A stretch of 5,491 nucleotides of DNA, taken from NCBI GenBank assembly GCA_001829395.1, contig MIBD01000197.1, positions 16,056 through 21,546 of the forward strand, given 5' to 3'. Source of the stretch: Spirochaetes bacterium GWF1_49_6. Lineage in GTDB: Bacteria; Spirochaetota; Brevinematia; Brevinematales; GWF1-51-8. The translations under genes and the position numbers were made by a program. Below, piece by piece: positions 4,854 through 5,491 of the stretch; within the stretch, counting starts at the first letter, position 1; the number at the start of each line of letters is the position of its first letter. A model generated the notes under the pieces. That model did not search any database. It saw only the letters and a list, made by a program, of their open reading frames with translations, and had not been told where the DNA came from.

Positions 4854-5491
4854 TTACGAATGGTCGCGTATCAGGCGTTCGAATAGGAACAGTTCCTCGA
4901 CTATCATTTTTCCTTCCTCCATCTTACCCTTCGCGAGATAGACCGTGTTGTTTCTCAGGAGATGGGAGTATTCCTTGTAGACCTTCGGGAAAATGATGGC
5001 CTCCAGATTCCCCGTCTGATCGGAGAACATCCCGAACGCCATCTGTTCCTTCTCGCGCTTGGTCTTAATCACACGCAGTTTATAGAAAAACCCGATGATC
5101 GAAACCTGCTCCATATACCGCGCATCGATAATTTTATCGATACGGTATTGCCCGATATCCTCCGCGTAGATATCGAGAGGGTGATGCGTCAGGAAAAGGT
5201 CGGTAGCCTCCATCTCCATCTCGAGATCGTTCTTCTGGTTCTCGGGCTTGACCGGTTCGCGGTTCTTCGGCATCAGGTCTTCGATAGAGAATTCCTGCGC
5301 TTCCTCCTTAAAAAGCGAACTCTCGCTATCCCGGCGGGCGGACTTGATCTTATTCAGCCCGATAGCGAAAACCTCGTCCAGTATCGACAATAACTCGAGC
5401 CGCGGCGTCCCTGGAAGGGTGTCGAACGCGCCCGATTTGATGAGGTACTCCATCGCCTTGATATTAATTCCCCTCTCGCGCGAACGCAGGT
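4854..5491 (-). CDS. dnaE: DNA polymerase III alpha subunit, C-terminal part (gene cut by the window edge)
   Basis: The reading frame is open from the window edge and ends with TAA at 4856-4854, giving about 211 visible residues. The ATG at 5453 is internal, not the start. The first part, GINIKAMEYLIKSGAFDTL, matches the DnaE segment before the helix-hairpin-helix region (the IKAGAFD motif). LTHHPLDIY corresponds to the usual GHPLD motif. VSIIGFFYKLRVIKTKRE through FGMFSDQTGNLEAIIFPKVY to GKMIVEELFLFE is the OB-fold nucleic-acid-binding domain. DnaE is the catalytic chain of the replicative polymerase; the palm and PHP domains lie outside the window. The protein ends about ten residues after the OB fold, so the further C-terminal domain of the E. 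coli enzyme, which binds tau, is missing. No clear intrinsic terminator follows the stop. Confidence 0.94.
   Translation of the reverse strand, partial: LRSRERGINIKAMEYLIKSGAFDTLPGTPRLELLSILDEVFAIGLNKIKSARRDSESSLFKEEAQEFSIEDLMPKNREPVKPENQKNDLEMEMEATDLFLTHHPLDIYAEDIGQYRIDKIIDARYMEQVSIIGFFYKLRVIKTKREKEQMAFGMFSDQTGNLEAIIFPKVYKEYSHLLRNNTVYLAKGKMEEGKMIVEELFLFERLIRDHS

Noticed and set aside
4962..5393. Plus-strand open frame of 143 codons opposite dnaE
   Set aside because: It is a mirror frame of a clearly recognised polymerase domain, with no domain of its own.

Overview
The window fits a diderm bacterium of moderate G+C, most likely a spirochaete or a relative. This is an inference. It rests mainly on the degenerate GHKL ATPase at 1043-1750, whose layout I associate with spirochaete proteins. 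A response regulator fused to an RsbW-type ATPase and the DUF368 transporter are compatible but not diagnostic. There is no phage, insertion sequence, plasmid or CRISPR signal. All protein genes lie on the minus strand; only a tRNA is read on the plus strand.

Right end (4854-5491): the C-terminal end of the replicative polymerase gene dnaE, cut by the window edge. Next comes a 255-base gap (4599-4853). It holds an unexplained 104-base inverted-repeat element with a strong internal hairpin, two short dyads, and a probable promoter for the next gene.

Middle (3509-4598): a DUF368 / PopT-type undecaprenyl-phosphate translocase gene with a GTG start. It runs tail to tail into a tRNA-Arg(CCU) gene, with only two bases between them. 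The tRNA has its own near-consensus promoter. A second, perfect-consensus promoter fires in the opposite direction into the left-hand cluster.

Left part (1-3370): four minus-strand genes that look like one signalling operon. In order of transcription they are a REC-HATPase response regulator, an exported TPR protein, a stand-alone degenerate GHKL ATPase and a GAF-HD-GYP c-di-GMP phosphodiesterase (C-terminus outside the window). The first two junctions are 4-base ATGA stop/start overlaps; the third is a 60-base gap with an inverted repeat. The likely logic is a phosphorylation input controlling an RsbW-like output, an extracytoplasmic protein-interaction module, an ATP-binding accessory protein and a c-di-GMP-degrading enzyme. 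No sensor kinase, STAS anti-sigma-factor antagonist or PP2C phosphatase is present here, so the signal and final target are unknown.
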